From Leptospira sp. WS4.C2 (GTDB lineage Bacteria; Spirochaetota; Leptospiria; Leptospirales; Leptospiraceae), in the NCBI RefSeq assembly GCF_040833985.1, contig NZ_CP162139.1:744001-808000 (forward strand): a DNA stretch of 64,000 nt, written 5' to 3'. The notes beneath the pieces are model-generated. The model was not told where the DNA came from. It made no database searches and saw nothing but the letters and a program-made list of their open reading frames with translations. The translations under genes and the position numbers were made by a program. Below are positions 17,292-26,260 of this stretch, in pieces. Position 1 is the first letter of the stretch, and every line of letters starts with the position of its first letter.

Positions 17292-18870
17292 TGTAGTCAA
17301 TATTGGTTTTTGTGGCTTCGGTCAAAAATTGACCGAGAATTTCTTTGGACTTAAAACTCCCATTTTCAAATCCCTGTTTCCATTCTCTTCGGTGTAAGTT
17401 CATCTTCCGAATGATTTCTCTTTTTGTAGGGAATTCACAAAGTTGAGCTGTAATCACTTCTCCTTTATAGAAGAGAAAATCTCCCTTAGCGAAGAATTTT
17501 TTATCCTCTTTTGGTAAACTATCTACGTAAGATTTGTTCTCGCTCACATAACTTTGAATTGTTGTTTTGGTAACTTCCCAAAGAATTTCTTTATCGGGGT
17601 TATTTTTGTTTAAAGTAATCGCTGAAAAAATCACAATCACAGTTCCGAATAAAAGGGAGGGAATCCATTCAAGAGAAACCTCTTTGGATTGAATCCAAAA
17701 TTGATGGGCTAAAAATGTGATGGGTAACCAATAAAATCCCATGAGGTCCCAGTCCGCAGGAAAACCTAACTGAGGATTGTGAAAGAATCCATGGAGAAAA
17801 AAAGAAAAGGTTGCAACAAAGATCACTTTAGTTTCCGGCTTTTGGGCAAAGACCTTCCATTCTTTTTTAAAAAATAAAACCTGATATATTAAAAACAAAC
17901 TGGCGATGGCTGCATTCCAATACAAAACATCTAGGATTTCTTTTATATGATTGAGTGATACCAGTCGATTTTTAGGATAAAAGGGTGGGTGAATTAAGTG
18001 GGTGCTGTTTCTATCAATCGCCGGGTCATGGAAATAGAGAAAATAGAGAAACCAAGGAAGGAGAATGCTAAAACCGATAAAACTACAAACTAGTAGGTGT
18101 TTCCGTTTTTTATCTTTAGGTGAATGTACATACCATAGATAACCTAACAGTATGACTAAATATCCAGAAACCAAATGGAATAACATAGAGATGGCTACAA
18201 GAGCAGTCGCTCCGTACAACAATCGATCGTTGTCCTTTGGATTTTGTACATTCTTAGAAACAAAAATATATAAAAGAAGGTGGCAAACAGTGACGAGCGT
18301 ATAGTTCTCTGCATAGCCAAATGTGAGTAAAATGCCACCTGACGAAAGTAAGATAAGAATGGAAAGAGAGTTTGATTTTTGTTTTTTTTTGGCTGTCCAT
18401 AAAAAAACAAAGATCATTCCTATCCCCGCAAGTTGGGATAAAAAAGTATAAGCAATTCTTGGGTCATTTGAAAATCCAAACCCTGTGAGCAAGTTGGAAA
18501 CCTGGCTATGAAGGACAGTTTCTAATATTTCATCTAAAGTGAATTGGAAACCGAAAAGTTTTGTTTCCAAAAGATTGGTCTCGAGAAGAAGAAGTCCATC
18601 ACCCCAATCCATGTTTCGAATGGGTAATAATACCAAACCTATAAAAAAAAGACAGGCAAGAATCCAGTTGGAAGGAAAGTGGAATTTCCATATTGTCACT
18701 AAGCGGTTGTTAGTTGTTTTTTCGTAAAGAATCAAGGATTGGAATAGAATAAAAAAGATTGAAATGGAAATATAAACATTTTTTTCCCCGGGAAGAAACC
18801 AAGGTTTTGTGGGAAGAAATTGGCAACCTAGAAGGAAAAAATAAGGAAGGTATAAAAAAAATGTTTTCAT
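17248..18870 (-). CDS. Polytopic membrane protein, unknown function
   Basis: A 540-residue protein with roughly eleven hydrophobic segments through residue 430 and a soluble C-terminal ~110 residues. The alternating pattern and an early W-G-D-G-L-L-L-L-E loop recall GT-C glycosyltransferase-type membrane proteins, but no diagnostic motif was confirmed. Its ATG overlaps the stop of the upstream permuted-papain-like gene, so the two are probably cotranslated. The stop lies 44 bp inside the convergent RsbU-like gene, an unusual but possible overlap. Confidence 0.75.
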   Translation of the reverse strand: MKTFFLYLPYFFLLGCQFLPTKPWFLPGEKNVYISISIFFILFQSLILYEKTTNNRLVTIWKFHFPSNWILACLFFIGLVLLPIRNMDWGDGLLLLETNLLETKLFGFQFTLDEILETVLHSQVSNLLTGFGFSNDPRIAYTFLSQLAGIGMIFVFLWTAKKKQKSNSLSILILLSSGGILLTFGYAENYTLVTVCHLLLYIFVSKNVQNPKDNDRLLYGATALVAISMLFHLVSGYLVILLGYLWYVHSPKDKKRKHLLVCSFIGFSILLPWFLYFLYFHDPAIDRNSTHLIHPPFYPKNRLVSLNHIKEILDVLYWNAAIASLFLIYQVLFFKKEWKVFAQKPETKVIFVATFSFFLHGFFHNPQLGFPADWDLMGFYWLPITFLAHQFWIQSKEVSLEWIPSLLFGTVIVIFSAITLNKNNPDKEILWEVTKTTIQSYVSENKSYVDSLPKEDKKFFAKGDFLFYKGEVITAQLCEFPTKREIIRKMNLHRREWKQGFENGSFKSKEILGQFLTEATKTNIDYIKSLEVNKICHQKL

Positions 18871-20669
18871 AAGGATTCTTTTAGATAATACTCTTTTGGG
18901 ATTTCTTCTGCAGCTATAAAAGGAAAATGACCTTTTCGGATATTAAAAAACACAAGTTCTGGAAGGCTATAAAATACAGATTCCGTTCCTTTGGAAAACC
19001 GGATCCCTTTGTCAAAGGGAGCACTGATTACCCCCATTCCCGTATACCCAATCCCAAAGACTGTGTTGGCCAAACCTAAAATGGGACGGTTCCAAATAGT
19101 TTCTTCGGTAAAAAATAAAAATGGATGATCAATCGGGTTCGATTTATAAATTTTCGAACTGGGAACAAAACTTTCTCTAAAATGTTTTTCAGTAAAGTTT
19201 ACTATTTTTTTTCTCTTTAGATTTCGGTAAGAAAGATAAACTCGTCTTTGTTTGGTGCCAGAATTGGATCCTAGTTTTAAAGCGGCCACTGATGGTATAA
19301 AATTAAGGCTTGTTACCTGGTGTGATAAAGGATCCCAAAAAGTTTCATCTCCAATCCGACCTTCTGGAAACATTTCATTCAAATAACGAAAAAGTTCTGT
19401 TGTACAATTTTGATGGGTAAGATGGTAGGAATAGAGAGTTTGGATTCCATTTGTATAGGATTCATAATTTTTTTGTCTAGTTTCTGTTTCCTTTGAACGT
19501 TTCAGGTCTTGGGATGGTTCCTGATACGGATTGTATCCCACCCAATTGAACTCAATTCCCTCTGGTGCCACTCCAGATTCCAAAAAACTTTGGTAACGAA
19601 CTAGGAAAGATTCCCAATTGAAAAATTGGATGGGATCATAACCTGAAGTAAACTTTTTCTTTTGTGATGTAAATAACTGTGCATATTCTTTTTGTTTGGT
19701 GGCAAAAACTGATTCCGGTAACTGGGTGACGGGAAGGTATTGAAAACCCACCAGATTTTTTTTTGGAAATACAATGGTTCCTTCGGTAATGGATTTTTGT
19801 ATGTAAAGAATTCGCATAAACAATGTCATTTCTTCCCAATCATTACAATCATCTCTGAATAGGCAGGATCGTAAGTCTTTTACCAGTCCAACAAGATAAC
19901 TTTTCCAAATCTTTTTCTCTGGCCCACTGAGTTGGAATTCAGATCCACTCAGTTTTAAAAAAGCAGATTCATATAGTAAAATAGGATTTAAAAGAAACAT
20001 ACGAATAAAAAATTTTTTCTCAGCGGTCGTGAGTAAATCTCGTTCCGTTTGTATGGAATGGACCAAACGATAAGGAGAATCAATACTCGGCAAAGAGACG
20101 TCTGCTTCTGTAAGGTGGATTTTTTTAGCAGTGTCTTTCCAATGGATACTCGAACTTTTTAGAATTTCTTTCTCTTTTTTGGAAAAGGAAAACAAATGGG
20201 GAATTGGAGAATGAGGGTCTGGTATACTAGTAAAATAACCAAATCCAGAAATAGGTAGAGAAAGTTTGTTTCCTTCTTTTGTAATTTCTGACGCCTCCCA
20301 TTCCTCTTCTAACTTTTTTTGATTTTGAATATGAGTTTCCTGAATTAAATAGAGTTCATTCCATTTTTGCCGTAACATTCGTTTTGCGGATTCAGAAATT
20401 TCCCACTCGTAAAACTCTATATTTCTATTTTGAACAACACCATATTGGAACCGAAAGTCCTCCCAAGCTTCTCTGACAATATGAAAGATTTTATCTTCAA
20501 AGGAATACTGCAGATGGTAAACTCGATCACCAAATCGAAGTGCGGAATGTCCGCCACTAGATTGACCGGAATTTGCATCTATATATAAAAAACCATAAGG
20601 ATTTGAGTTTGATTGTGAGTGTAGGGGAAAAAATAAAAAAAGATAGGTAAGTAAAAAAAAGAAGGAATG
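18867..20669 (-). CDS. Exported permuted-papain-like (DUF4105-like) protein; start codon not identifiable
   Basis: The first ATG is at 20378, but the frame upstream of it is clearly coding. It reads a hydrophobic signal-like segment, then N-P-Y-G-F-L-Y-I-D-A-N-S-G and G-G-H-S-A-L-R-F-G-D-R-V-Y-H-L-Q-Y. The His, with a later H-Q-N-C-T-T-E-L-F motif, matches the His/Cys order of circularly permuted papain-like (DUF4105, LRAT-like) enzymes. No in-frame ATG, GTG or TTG exists between 20378 and the upstream stop at 20781. The signal-like part lies within T-runs just past the preceding gene's terminator. The end coordinate given is approximate. Confidence 0.6.
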   Translation of the reverse strand, partial: HSFFFLLTYLFLFFPLHSQSNSNPYGFLYIDANSGQSSGGHSALRFGDRVYHLQYSFEDKIFHIVREAWEDFRFQYGVVQNRNIEFYEWEISESAKRMLRQKWNELYLIQETHIQNQKKLEEEWEASEITKEGNKLSLPISGFGYFTSIPDPHSPIPHLFSFSKKEKEILKSSSIHWKDTAKKIHLTEADVSLPSIDSPYRLVHSIQTERDLLTTAEKKFFIRMFLLNPILLYESAFLKLSGSEFQLSGPEKKIWKSYLVGLVKDLRSCLFRDDCNDWEEMTLFMRILYIQKSITEGTIVFPKKNLVGFQYLPVTQLPESVFATKQKEYAQLFTSQKKKFTSGYDPIQFFNWESFLVRYQSFLESGVAPEGIEFNWVGYNPYQEPSQDLKRSKETETRQKNYESYTNGIQTLYSYHLTHQNCTTELFRYLNEMFPEGRIGDETFWDPLSHQVTSLNFIPSVAALKLGSNSGTKQRRVYLSYRNLKRKKIVNFTEKHFRESFVPSSKIYKSNPIDHPFLFFTEETIWNRPILGLANTVFGIGYTGMGVISAPFDKGIRFSKGTESVFYSLPELVFFNIRKGHFPFIAAEEIPKEYYLKESL

Positions 20670-20687
20670 GGCGGTATTTCTCCGCCC
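20653..20687 (-). terminator. Intrinsic terminator of the lipoprotein gene
   Basis: GGGCGG (20669-20674) and CCGCCC (20682-20687) form a 6-bp G+C stem with a 7-nt loop. On the minus strand it is followed by ATTCCTTC and eight T residues (20660-20653). It lies 15 bp after the lipoprotein stop codon. The same T-run appears to encode the signal peptide of the next gene. Confidence 0.65.
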
Positions 20688-20701
20688 AAAGACGATCTGG
20701 A

Positions 20702-21166
20702 TTATAGATTGTACCCGTTTAAGATCAGTTTTGCGACTACAGTATTTTGTTTTGCTACGTCTGTTGTTACCATTTTCATTTCAGATGGAGTAAGCTTTGC
20801 TTGTTTCAATCCTTGGCCAATCGCAATGTAAGTAGCACTATTAGATCTCCAAGCCACAACACCGTGTGATTTAGCGATTGAAGAAAGTTGATTTTCCAAT
20901 TCTTGTTTTTGGTTTTCGTAACGAATTTGTAACGCAACACTTGCAATTACATCTTCTTTGTATTGGTTCATCGCCTTTTCTTTTTCGTCATCAGAGATAG
21001 ACGAGACACTTTTTGAAACTGATTTTACTAGGGCAGATGCAGAATCAGAAACAGATACACCTAATCGGCTTACGCTGCCAGAAGCAGAATCCAAGATGGA
21101 ACAATTGTTAAATGATATTAGTACCGCAATTACGGAAACTACGCTCAAATGTTTGATCATACGCAT
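20702..21166 (-). CDS. Hypothetical lipoprotein, serine-rich N-terminus
   Basis: A 154-residue protein with a basic start, a hydrophobic core and I-S-F-N-N-C, a spirochaetal lipobox. The mature N-terminus is rich in Ser/Val/Ala repeats (S-V-S-D-S-A-S-A-L-V-K-S-V-S-K-S). A helical middle and a small C-terminal domain ending L-I-L-N-G-Y-N-L follow. No family is recognised. It appears monocistronic, with its own terminator. Confidence 0.75.
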   Translation of the reverse strand: MRMIKHLSVVSVIAVLISFNNCSILDSASGSVSRLGVSVSDSASALVKSVSKSVSSISDDEKEKAMNQYKEDVIASVALQIRYENQKQELENQLSSIAKSHGVVAWRSNSATYIAIGQGLKQAKLTPSEMKMVTTDVAKQNTVVAKLILNGYNL

Positions 21167-21235
21167 AAAATACCTCTTACTACGAATTGCAAAGATTCTA
21201 AGTCCATTTTCAAAAACGTCAATTAATTTTCTCGA

Positions 21236-23122
21236 TCAAACTGATACAACAACGGAACCAAAAGCTGGTAGTGTGATTTCAAAATGACCACCAATAATCC
21301 TGAGGTTTACCATCGTGCCTGTCCAGAAGTCCAAAAAAGGTTCTTTGGTTTTCAAACCTTGCGGAACGGCAAAACGTATGGTTTGTTCTTCTTCTGTTGG
21401 ATTCCAAATTCCGAGATATCCGGCCGGATTGTACATTGCTGGTGGAAATTCGTTTTGAAAGATACCAATGGGAACTGGGGTATAAGCCTGGCATTCTCTG
21501 TTCAATTGGAAGGCCTTTTTCAAAAGATCCAAACGATCTGTTTCTAACTTAGTTAAATCATCAGAAACAAGTAACATCCCACCTGACACTGCCATAACGG
21601 ATGCCATCAGTTTGGTTTGTGCTTCGTTCATTTTGTTTCTTTTTTTACGAACAAGCAAACAGTCGGGATCATTCAACCAAAGATGTCTATGCATGGAGGA
21701 ACGAGTGATGTCGTTGATGAGCGCCGTTCTTGTGCAAAGTGCGTCTCTATCTTTTAAGAAAACACGCAACTTTTCAGGATACCAAAACGGTGCCACATCA
21801 CAAGAGATCCGCATTCCATCGAAGATCCCAACCGATGGCAACATAGGTGCCCCACATCCGAGTAAAAAGGTATTTTTACCGACAACTTTTCGAATGAGTT
21901 CCAGTGCATTTCTGTAACGAGCTTGTGGAGACAAACTTTTGTTATACACATCTCCAGGCAATAGACCCGCATAGAGAAAGTCCAATTTTAAGTAAGGGTA
22001 TCCCCATTCTTTGACAAGAGTAGAAAAAACTTTTTCTATATAAGCAAGAGCCGTGGGGTGTGTGATGTCCAGAGCATAGGTATATCCTCTTCCCCAAAGT
22101 GGTTGGTAAATGGCTGGAACCGGTTTTCCGTTTTGGTCTTTGAGGATGGCTTCTGGGTATTTACGAAAGAATTCTGATTTTTTTCGGACAAGAAAGGGGG
22201 CAAGCCAAATCCCTGGTTTTAATCCCACTCGTTTGATTTCATCAGCAAGGATTCGCATCCCTCCCGGAAATTTATCGTTTGGTACGAGCCAGTCTCCAAT
22301 TTCCTTTTGGTATCCATCATCAATTTGAAAGAATTCAAAAGGTAGGTTTAATTCTCTAACTTTTGCTAGGTTGTCTAAAATGGTTTTCTGATCAATTTTA
22401 GTATAATAATAATACCAAGAACACCAACCAGTGGGAACTTTTTTCGGTAAATTGCCTGGGCCTTCTTTATTTCCTAGTTCTTCAAAGTATTTGGCAAGTT
22501 TTCCTTCCGGGTTTCCTTTGAATGTTTGGACTTTGATTTTAGCAATGTTTAGTTTTGCGTTGGGTCGAAGGTCTGGCAAACAATGTACATCATAAATGAC
22601 TTTAACGGAAGTTACATTCCCCGATTCTCCAAAAATCACTTCAAATTTGGTTCCGAATTCTCCCTGTTCGATGGGAGCATATAGGATTCCATTTCCACTA
22701 TCTTGGTTATAAACAAGAGTTAGGTATTCGGAAATAAACTTCCCCACTTTGGATTCGTGTTTGGAGTATATATTTTCTTGAGAGTATTGCAAAAAGGATA
22801 AAAAAGGTGGTTTATCTACGGCCGTACTTTCTACCTTGCGTGAGATGGACCAAGACTGGTATCCATGTTGGAAAAGGGAATACCCCCCGCCTTCCGGTAG
22901 GATGGACAATTCCAATTCCAAATGATCCACAGAAAATCCCACTTCGGGTCTAGTGGATTCTCGCCAAATGAGTTTGGGACTGAGGACAGTTCCCGTTTTT
23001 GGATCCGTTGCGGACGTAAGTAAAAGTTCGAATTTTTTACATTCGGATTGGTAAACCCCTGCCTTAACAGGAAGGAAGTTCGAAATGGTGACGGAATTAT
23101 GAACTCTGTATTGAATTTTCAT
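21236..23122 (-). CDS. Alpha-galactosidase, glycoside hydrolase family 36
   Basis: A 628-residue enzyme read from M-K-I-Q-Y-R at 23122; a longer start at 23185 would overlap the divergent gene. An N-terminal beta-sandwich is followed by the TIM barrel: W-C-S-W-Y-Y-Y-Y near the substrate pocket, F-E-F-F-Q-I-D-D-G-Y-Q, the nucleophile Asp in Y-L-K-L-D-F, and acid/base Asp in R-I-S-C-D-V-A-P. The C-terminal beta domain ends in F-G-S-V-V-V-S. No signal peptide is seen, so it is probably cytosolic. It is predicted to remove alpha-galactosyl residues. Confidence 0.9.
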   Translation of the reverse strand: MKIQYRVHNSVTISNFLPVKAGVYQSECKKFELLLTSATDPKTGTVLSPKLIWRESTRPEVGFSVDHLELELSILPEGGGYSLFQHGYQSWSISRKVESTAVDKPPFLSFLQYSQENIYSKHESKVGKFISEYLTLVYNQDSGNGILYAPIEQGEFGTKFEVIFGESGNVTSVKVIYDVHCLPDLRPNAKLNIAKIKVQTFKGNPEGKLAKYFEELGNKEGPGNLPKKVPTGWCSWYYYYTKIDQKTILDNLAKVRELNLPFEFFQIDDGYQKEIGDWLVPNDKFPGGMRILADEIKRVGLKPGIWLAPFLVRKKSEFFRKYPEAILKDQNGKPVPAIYQPLWGRGYTYALDITHPTALAYIEKVFSTLVKEWGYPYLKLDFLYAGLLPGDVYNKSLSPQARYRNALELIRKVVGKNTFLLGCGAPMLPSVGIFDGMRISCDVAPFWYPEKLRVFLKDRDALCTRTALINDITRSSMHRHLWLNDPDCLLVRKKRNKMNEAQTKLMASVMAVSGGMLLVSDDLTKLETDRLDLLKKAFQLNRECQAYTPVPIGIFQNEFPPAMYNPAGYLGIWNPTEEEQTIRFAVPQGLKTKEPFLDFWTGTMVNLRIIGGHFEITLPAFGSVVVSV

Positions 23123-23176
23123 CTTGGAAAAATCTATTTGATGATTTTGATAGGGTGGTTTCCATAGTAAGCCATT

Positions 23177-23815
23177 ATGACCCAAAAACGTTCAACTATA
23201 AAACCAGTCGTCCTCCAAGGAGATCTGAACGAAGATTTCTTTGAAGCCTTCAAAAAGGATGACCGGTTGGCCGTGGATTGTGAAATGATGGGGCTCAATC
23301 CCAGAAGGGACAGACTCTGTGTCGTACAAATTTCCGATTCCAAAAATAAAGTCGCTCTCGTTCAAATTCTCCCTGGACAAAAAGAAGCTCCTCATATTCA
23401 AAAATTATTTGAATCTAAAGACATCACAAAAATATTTCATTTTGCTAGAATGGACATGACCTTCCTTCGGGCAAGGCTTGGGATCAAAGTACAAAATGTA
23501 TTTTGCACAAAGATTGGAAGTAAACTCGCAAGAACTTATACCGACAAACACGGGTTAAAAGAACTGATCCGCGAATTTTTTGAAGAAAATATCGATAAAA
23601 AAAATCAAAGTTCCGATTGGGGTAAAAAAATCTTAACCAAAGACCAAGTGGACTATGCCTCCACAGATGTTCGGTTTTTAATTTCCCTCGAGTCTATTCT
23701 TACAGAAATGATGATCCGTGAAAATCGATTTGATTTGGCCGAACGTTGTTTTGCCTTTTTGGAAACACAAGTGGAACTGGATCTTTTGGAAGTACCCAAT
23801 CTTTTCGAACACTGA
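23177..23815 (+). CDS. Ribonuclease D-like 3'-5' exonuclease
   Basis: A 212-residue DEDDy exonuclease. The catalytic residues are Asp34 and Glu36 (V-D-C-E-M-M-G-L), Asp93 (F-H-F-A-R-M-D-M-T-F-L), and Tyr160/Asp164 (Y-A-S-T-D-V). It lacks the HRDC domains of full-length RNase D, so it belongs to the short form common outside enterobacteria. It probably trims stable RNA 3' ends. Its TGA overlaps the ATG of radA (TGATG), so the two are coupled. Confidence 0.9.
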   Translation: MTQKRSTIKPVVLQGDLNEDFFEAFKKDDRLAVDCEMMGLNPRRDRLCVVQISDSKNKVALVQILPGQKEAPHIQKLFESKDITKIFHFARMDMTFLRARLGIKVQNVFCTKIGSKLARTYTDKHGLKELIREFFEENIDKKNQSSDWGKKILTKDQVDYASTDVRFLISLESILTEMMIRENRFDLAERCFAFLETQVELDLLEVPNLFEH

Positions 23816-25182
23816 TGGCAAAAAAACAACTCCCCCAATACCAATGTAAATCCTGCGGGGATACCTTCAGTCGTTGGGCTGGAAAATGTCCCTCTTGCGG
23901 GGAATGGAACCAAATTGATGAAGTAGGAATCGCCTCTACGGGTCGGTTTGATTCTCCAGTCTTTGAAAAACCAAAAGACAGAAGGTATACCGATCCCAAA
24001 TCCATTGGTTCTGTGGTAAGTGATGCTCATATTCGCACAACCACTGGATTTAGCGAATTGGATTTGGTTCTTGGCGGTGGGATTGTTCCCGGCAGTTTGG
24101 TGTTAGTTGGTGGGGAGCCGGGAGTCGGGAAATCGACTCTCGTTCTCGAGATTGCCAAAAACATTGCAAACGAAGGAAAGGTTTTGTACATTTCCGGAGA
24201 AGAGTCAGCTTCTCAAATTGGACTTCGTGCCAAACGAATGGGTGTCACCTCCGAAAACATTTTACTCTCTTCCGAAGTGTATGCCGAAAATATTTCTCAA
24301 ATGATTTCTGACTTAAAACCCAAAGTGGTTTTTATCGATTCTATCCAAACCATCCTAAAAGAAAGTTTAGTCAACCAAGCCGGAACCATCACCCAACTCC
24401 GTGAGTCTTCTCAAATCTTTTTAGAAACCGCTAAACGTACGTCAGTTCCTATTTTTCTCATTGGTCACATCACCAAAGAAGGACAAATTGCTGGCCCCAA
24501 AGTGTTAGAACATTTGGTGGATACCGTTTTGTATTTTGAAGGGGACCGGTTTAATTATTATCGAATTTTGCGAGCCGTTAAAAACAGGTTCGGGGCCGTG
24601 GGAGACACCGCCATATTTGAAATGGTTTTTGGTGGATTGAAACAAGTTTTAGACCGCCATCGTTTGTTTATTTCGCCAGAATCAGAAGAAAGATCCGGTA
24701 GTGTTCTCTCTTCTGTGATGGAAGGATCTCGTGCGATCAGTGTCGAAGTACAGGCGTTAGTCACAAAATCCTCCTATGGGCAAGCACGTCGTATGGCAGA
24801 GGGACTAGACAACCGCCGTGTGATTCTACTCTCCGCAGTTCTGGAAAAGTATTTAGGATTCCCATTGTCCGAGTCGGATATCTTTAGTAATTTAGCGGGG
24901 GGCCTAAGCATAGACGAACCAAGTCTTGACTTAGCCATTGCGGCATCCATTGCCTCTTCTTTTAAGGACAAACCGGTCTCCCGAGAGATTGGATTTTTAG
25001 GGGAAGTGGGACTTTCTGGAGAAGTGAGAAGTGTAGGCCAAATCAGTCTGCGACTGAAGGAATTGGCGGGCATTGGAATTTCCAAAGTCTACATTCCTCA
25101 AGGAAATTTCAAAGAAGTCGAAGGAGTTTTTACCTCCTTAGAACTCATTCCCGTAAAACACTTACAAGAGTTAGGTTTTTAG
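23815..25182 (+). CDS. radA: DNA repair protein RadA
   Basis: A 455-residue protein. The N-terminal zinc finger has Cys11, Cys14, Cys25 and Cys28. The RecA-like core has Walker A G-G-E-P-G-V-G-K-S-T and the RadA-specific K-N-R-F-G motif. The Lon-like C-terminal domain has D-L-A-I-A-A-S-I-A-S-S and G-E-V-G-L-S-G-E-V-R. RadA promotes branch migration in recombination. The start at 23815 fits the zinc finger; an upstream extension would lie inside the exonuclease gene. Confidence 0.96.
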   Translation: MAKKQLPQYQCKSCGDTFSRWAGKCPSCGEWNQIDEVGIASTGRFDSPVFEKPKDRRYTDPKSIGSVVSDAHIRTTTGFSELDLVLGGGIVPGSLVLVGGEPGVGKSTLVLEIAKNIANEGKVLYISGEESASQIGLRAKRMGVTSENILLSSEVYAENISQMISDLKPKVVFIDSIQTILKESLVNQAGTITQLRESSQIFLETAKRTSVPIFLIGHITKEGQIAGPKVLEHLVDTVLYFEGDRFNYYRILRAVKNRFGAVGDTAIFEMVFGGLKQVLDRHRLFISPESEERSGSVLSSVMEGSRAISVEVQALVTKSSYGQARRMAEGLDNRRVILLSAVLEKYLGFPLSESDIFSNLAGGLSIDEPSLDLAIAASIASSFKDKPVSREIGFLGEVGLSGEVRSVGQISLRLKELAGIGISKVYIPQGNFKEVEGVFTSLELIPVKHLQELGF

Positions 25183-25184
25183 TT

Positions 25185-26045
25185 TTAGGGACAGTTTGAT
25201 ACTTCTTCTATCCGTAAATCATCATTGAAAACTGTGCCTGAACTGAGAGAAGGGGAGGCATACAAACCAAAATGTGCTTGTTCAAGCACTCCACAGCCAC
25301 CAGAAACATTGGCAGTAGAAATCAAAGTTCCATCCATCCAAACTTTAGCCATTCCTCCTGCAGGAGAAAAATCCAAACAGGTGGTGAGTTTTGTCCATTG
25401 GCGCTGTGGAAAACCAAGAGTCGTGTTTTGGTAAGTATGTTGGCCTTGGTTGTGTAAGGGAACATGCATCAAATAAGCATAATTTTTTGAATCAATATTG
25501 ATAAGGACCACTCTTCTCCAAAGATCAGTTGGATCTGCGGAGTAGGTAGCAAAACTAAACCAATCAGCTGTACTCGGTAGACTCATATCCAGATATACAT
25601 AAAACTCAATCAAGACTGGAGTTTTAAATCCACCTGACGGTAGTTTGTTGAGCTGTATCGTCGGATACCCTCTATGGTTACAGTTTTGTGGATAAAAACA
25701 AGAAGGTCCTGTTCCGAGAATGGAAGCTTTGTGGGAATAGGAACCGGTCCGTTTTTGTTCGCTACTTTGGCCATGGGTGGCAACGGATTGGTAAGGAGAA
25801 GGAACCGAATAGAACAAAGCAAACTCTGCAGTGGATTCAAAACTGGTTTGGAAGATCCTTGTATTCTGAGTTTTGTTTATTTGATCACTTGTACAGGTAA
25901 TCGTTGTGGCCGCTTGGTAGGCAAGTGCCGTTCCGAGAAGGATATCCGTCGTTTTGTCCTCTGATTTTTTTTGGCACTGAAAAAGGGCAAAGCACATTCC
26001 AGTAAAGATCGAGACTGCCAAGAATTTATGAAATTGAGTCATCAT
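25185..26045 (-). CDS. Putative surface lipoprotein with LamG-like domain
   Basis: A 286-residue protein starting at 26045 (or 26042, adjacent ATGs), ending in the hydrophobic core before A-L-F-Q-C, a lipobox. The mature protein has Cys-rich spacing and a beta-rich region with T-P-V-L-I-E-F-Y-V-Y-L-D and A-K-V-W-M-D-G-T-L-I, typical of concanavalin A/LamG jelly rolls. The function is unknown; carbohydrate or host-matrix binding is possible. It converges with radA with only 2 bp between the stops. Confidence 0.7.
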   Translation of the reverse strand: MMTQFHKFLAVSIFTGMCFALFQCQKKSEDKTTDILLGTALAYQAATTITCTSDQINKTQNTRIFQTSFESTAEFALFYSVPSPYQSVATHGQSSEQKRTGSYSHKASILGTGPSCFYPQNCNHRGYPTIQLNKLPSGGFKTPVLIEFYVYLDMSLPSTADWFSFATYSADPTDLWRRVVLINIDSKNYAYLMHVPLHNQGQHTYQNTTLGFPQRQWTKLTTCLDFSPAGGMAKVWMDGTLISTANVSGGCGVLEQAHFGLYASPSLSSGTVFNDDLRIEEVSNCP

Positions 26046-26207
26046 GGTTGCCACCATTGGTTGTAGACGAACTAAGTTCATCAATCCATCCGCAATTTCT
26101 TACGTTGTGATTCCATAGAGAAATCCCTTAAATATGTCTAAACTGTTCCGGTAAGACTAGTATTTACACTCAATGCTTTAAATTAACACAAATTTAACAC
26201 AATTAAC

Positions 26208-26235
26208 TTGACAAAATCCGTACATTTTGTACTGG
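26208..26235 (+). promoter_or_regulatory. Putative promoter of the first lipase gene
   Basis: TTGACA (26208-26213) is a perfect -35 hexamer, with TACTGG as a poor -10 16 bp further. A small palindrome GTACA-TTT-TGTAC (26220-26232) lies in the spacer and could be a regulator site. The lipase start is at 26261 with AGAGGTG upstream as the ribosome binding site. Confidence 0.35.
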
Positions 26236-26260
26236 TTTGTAGATTGTTCAGAGGTGATTT

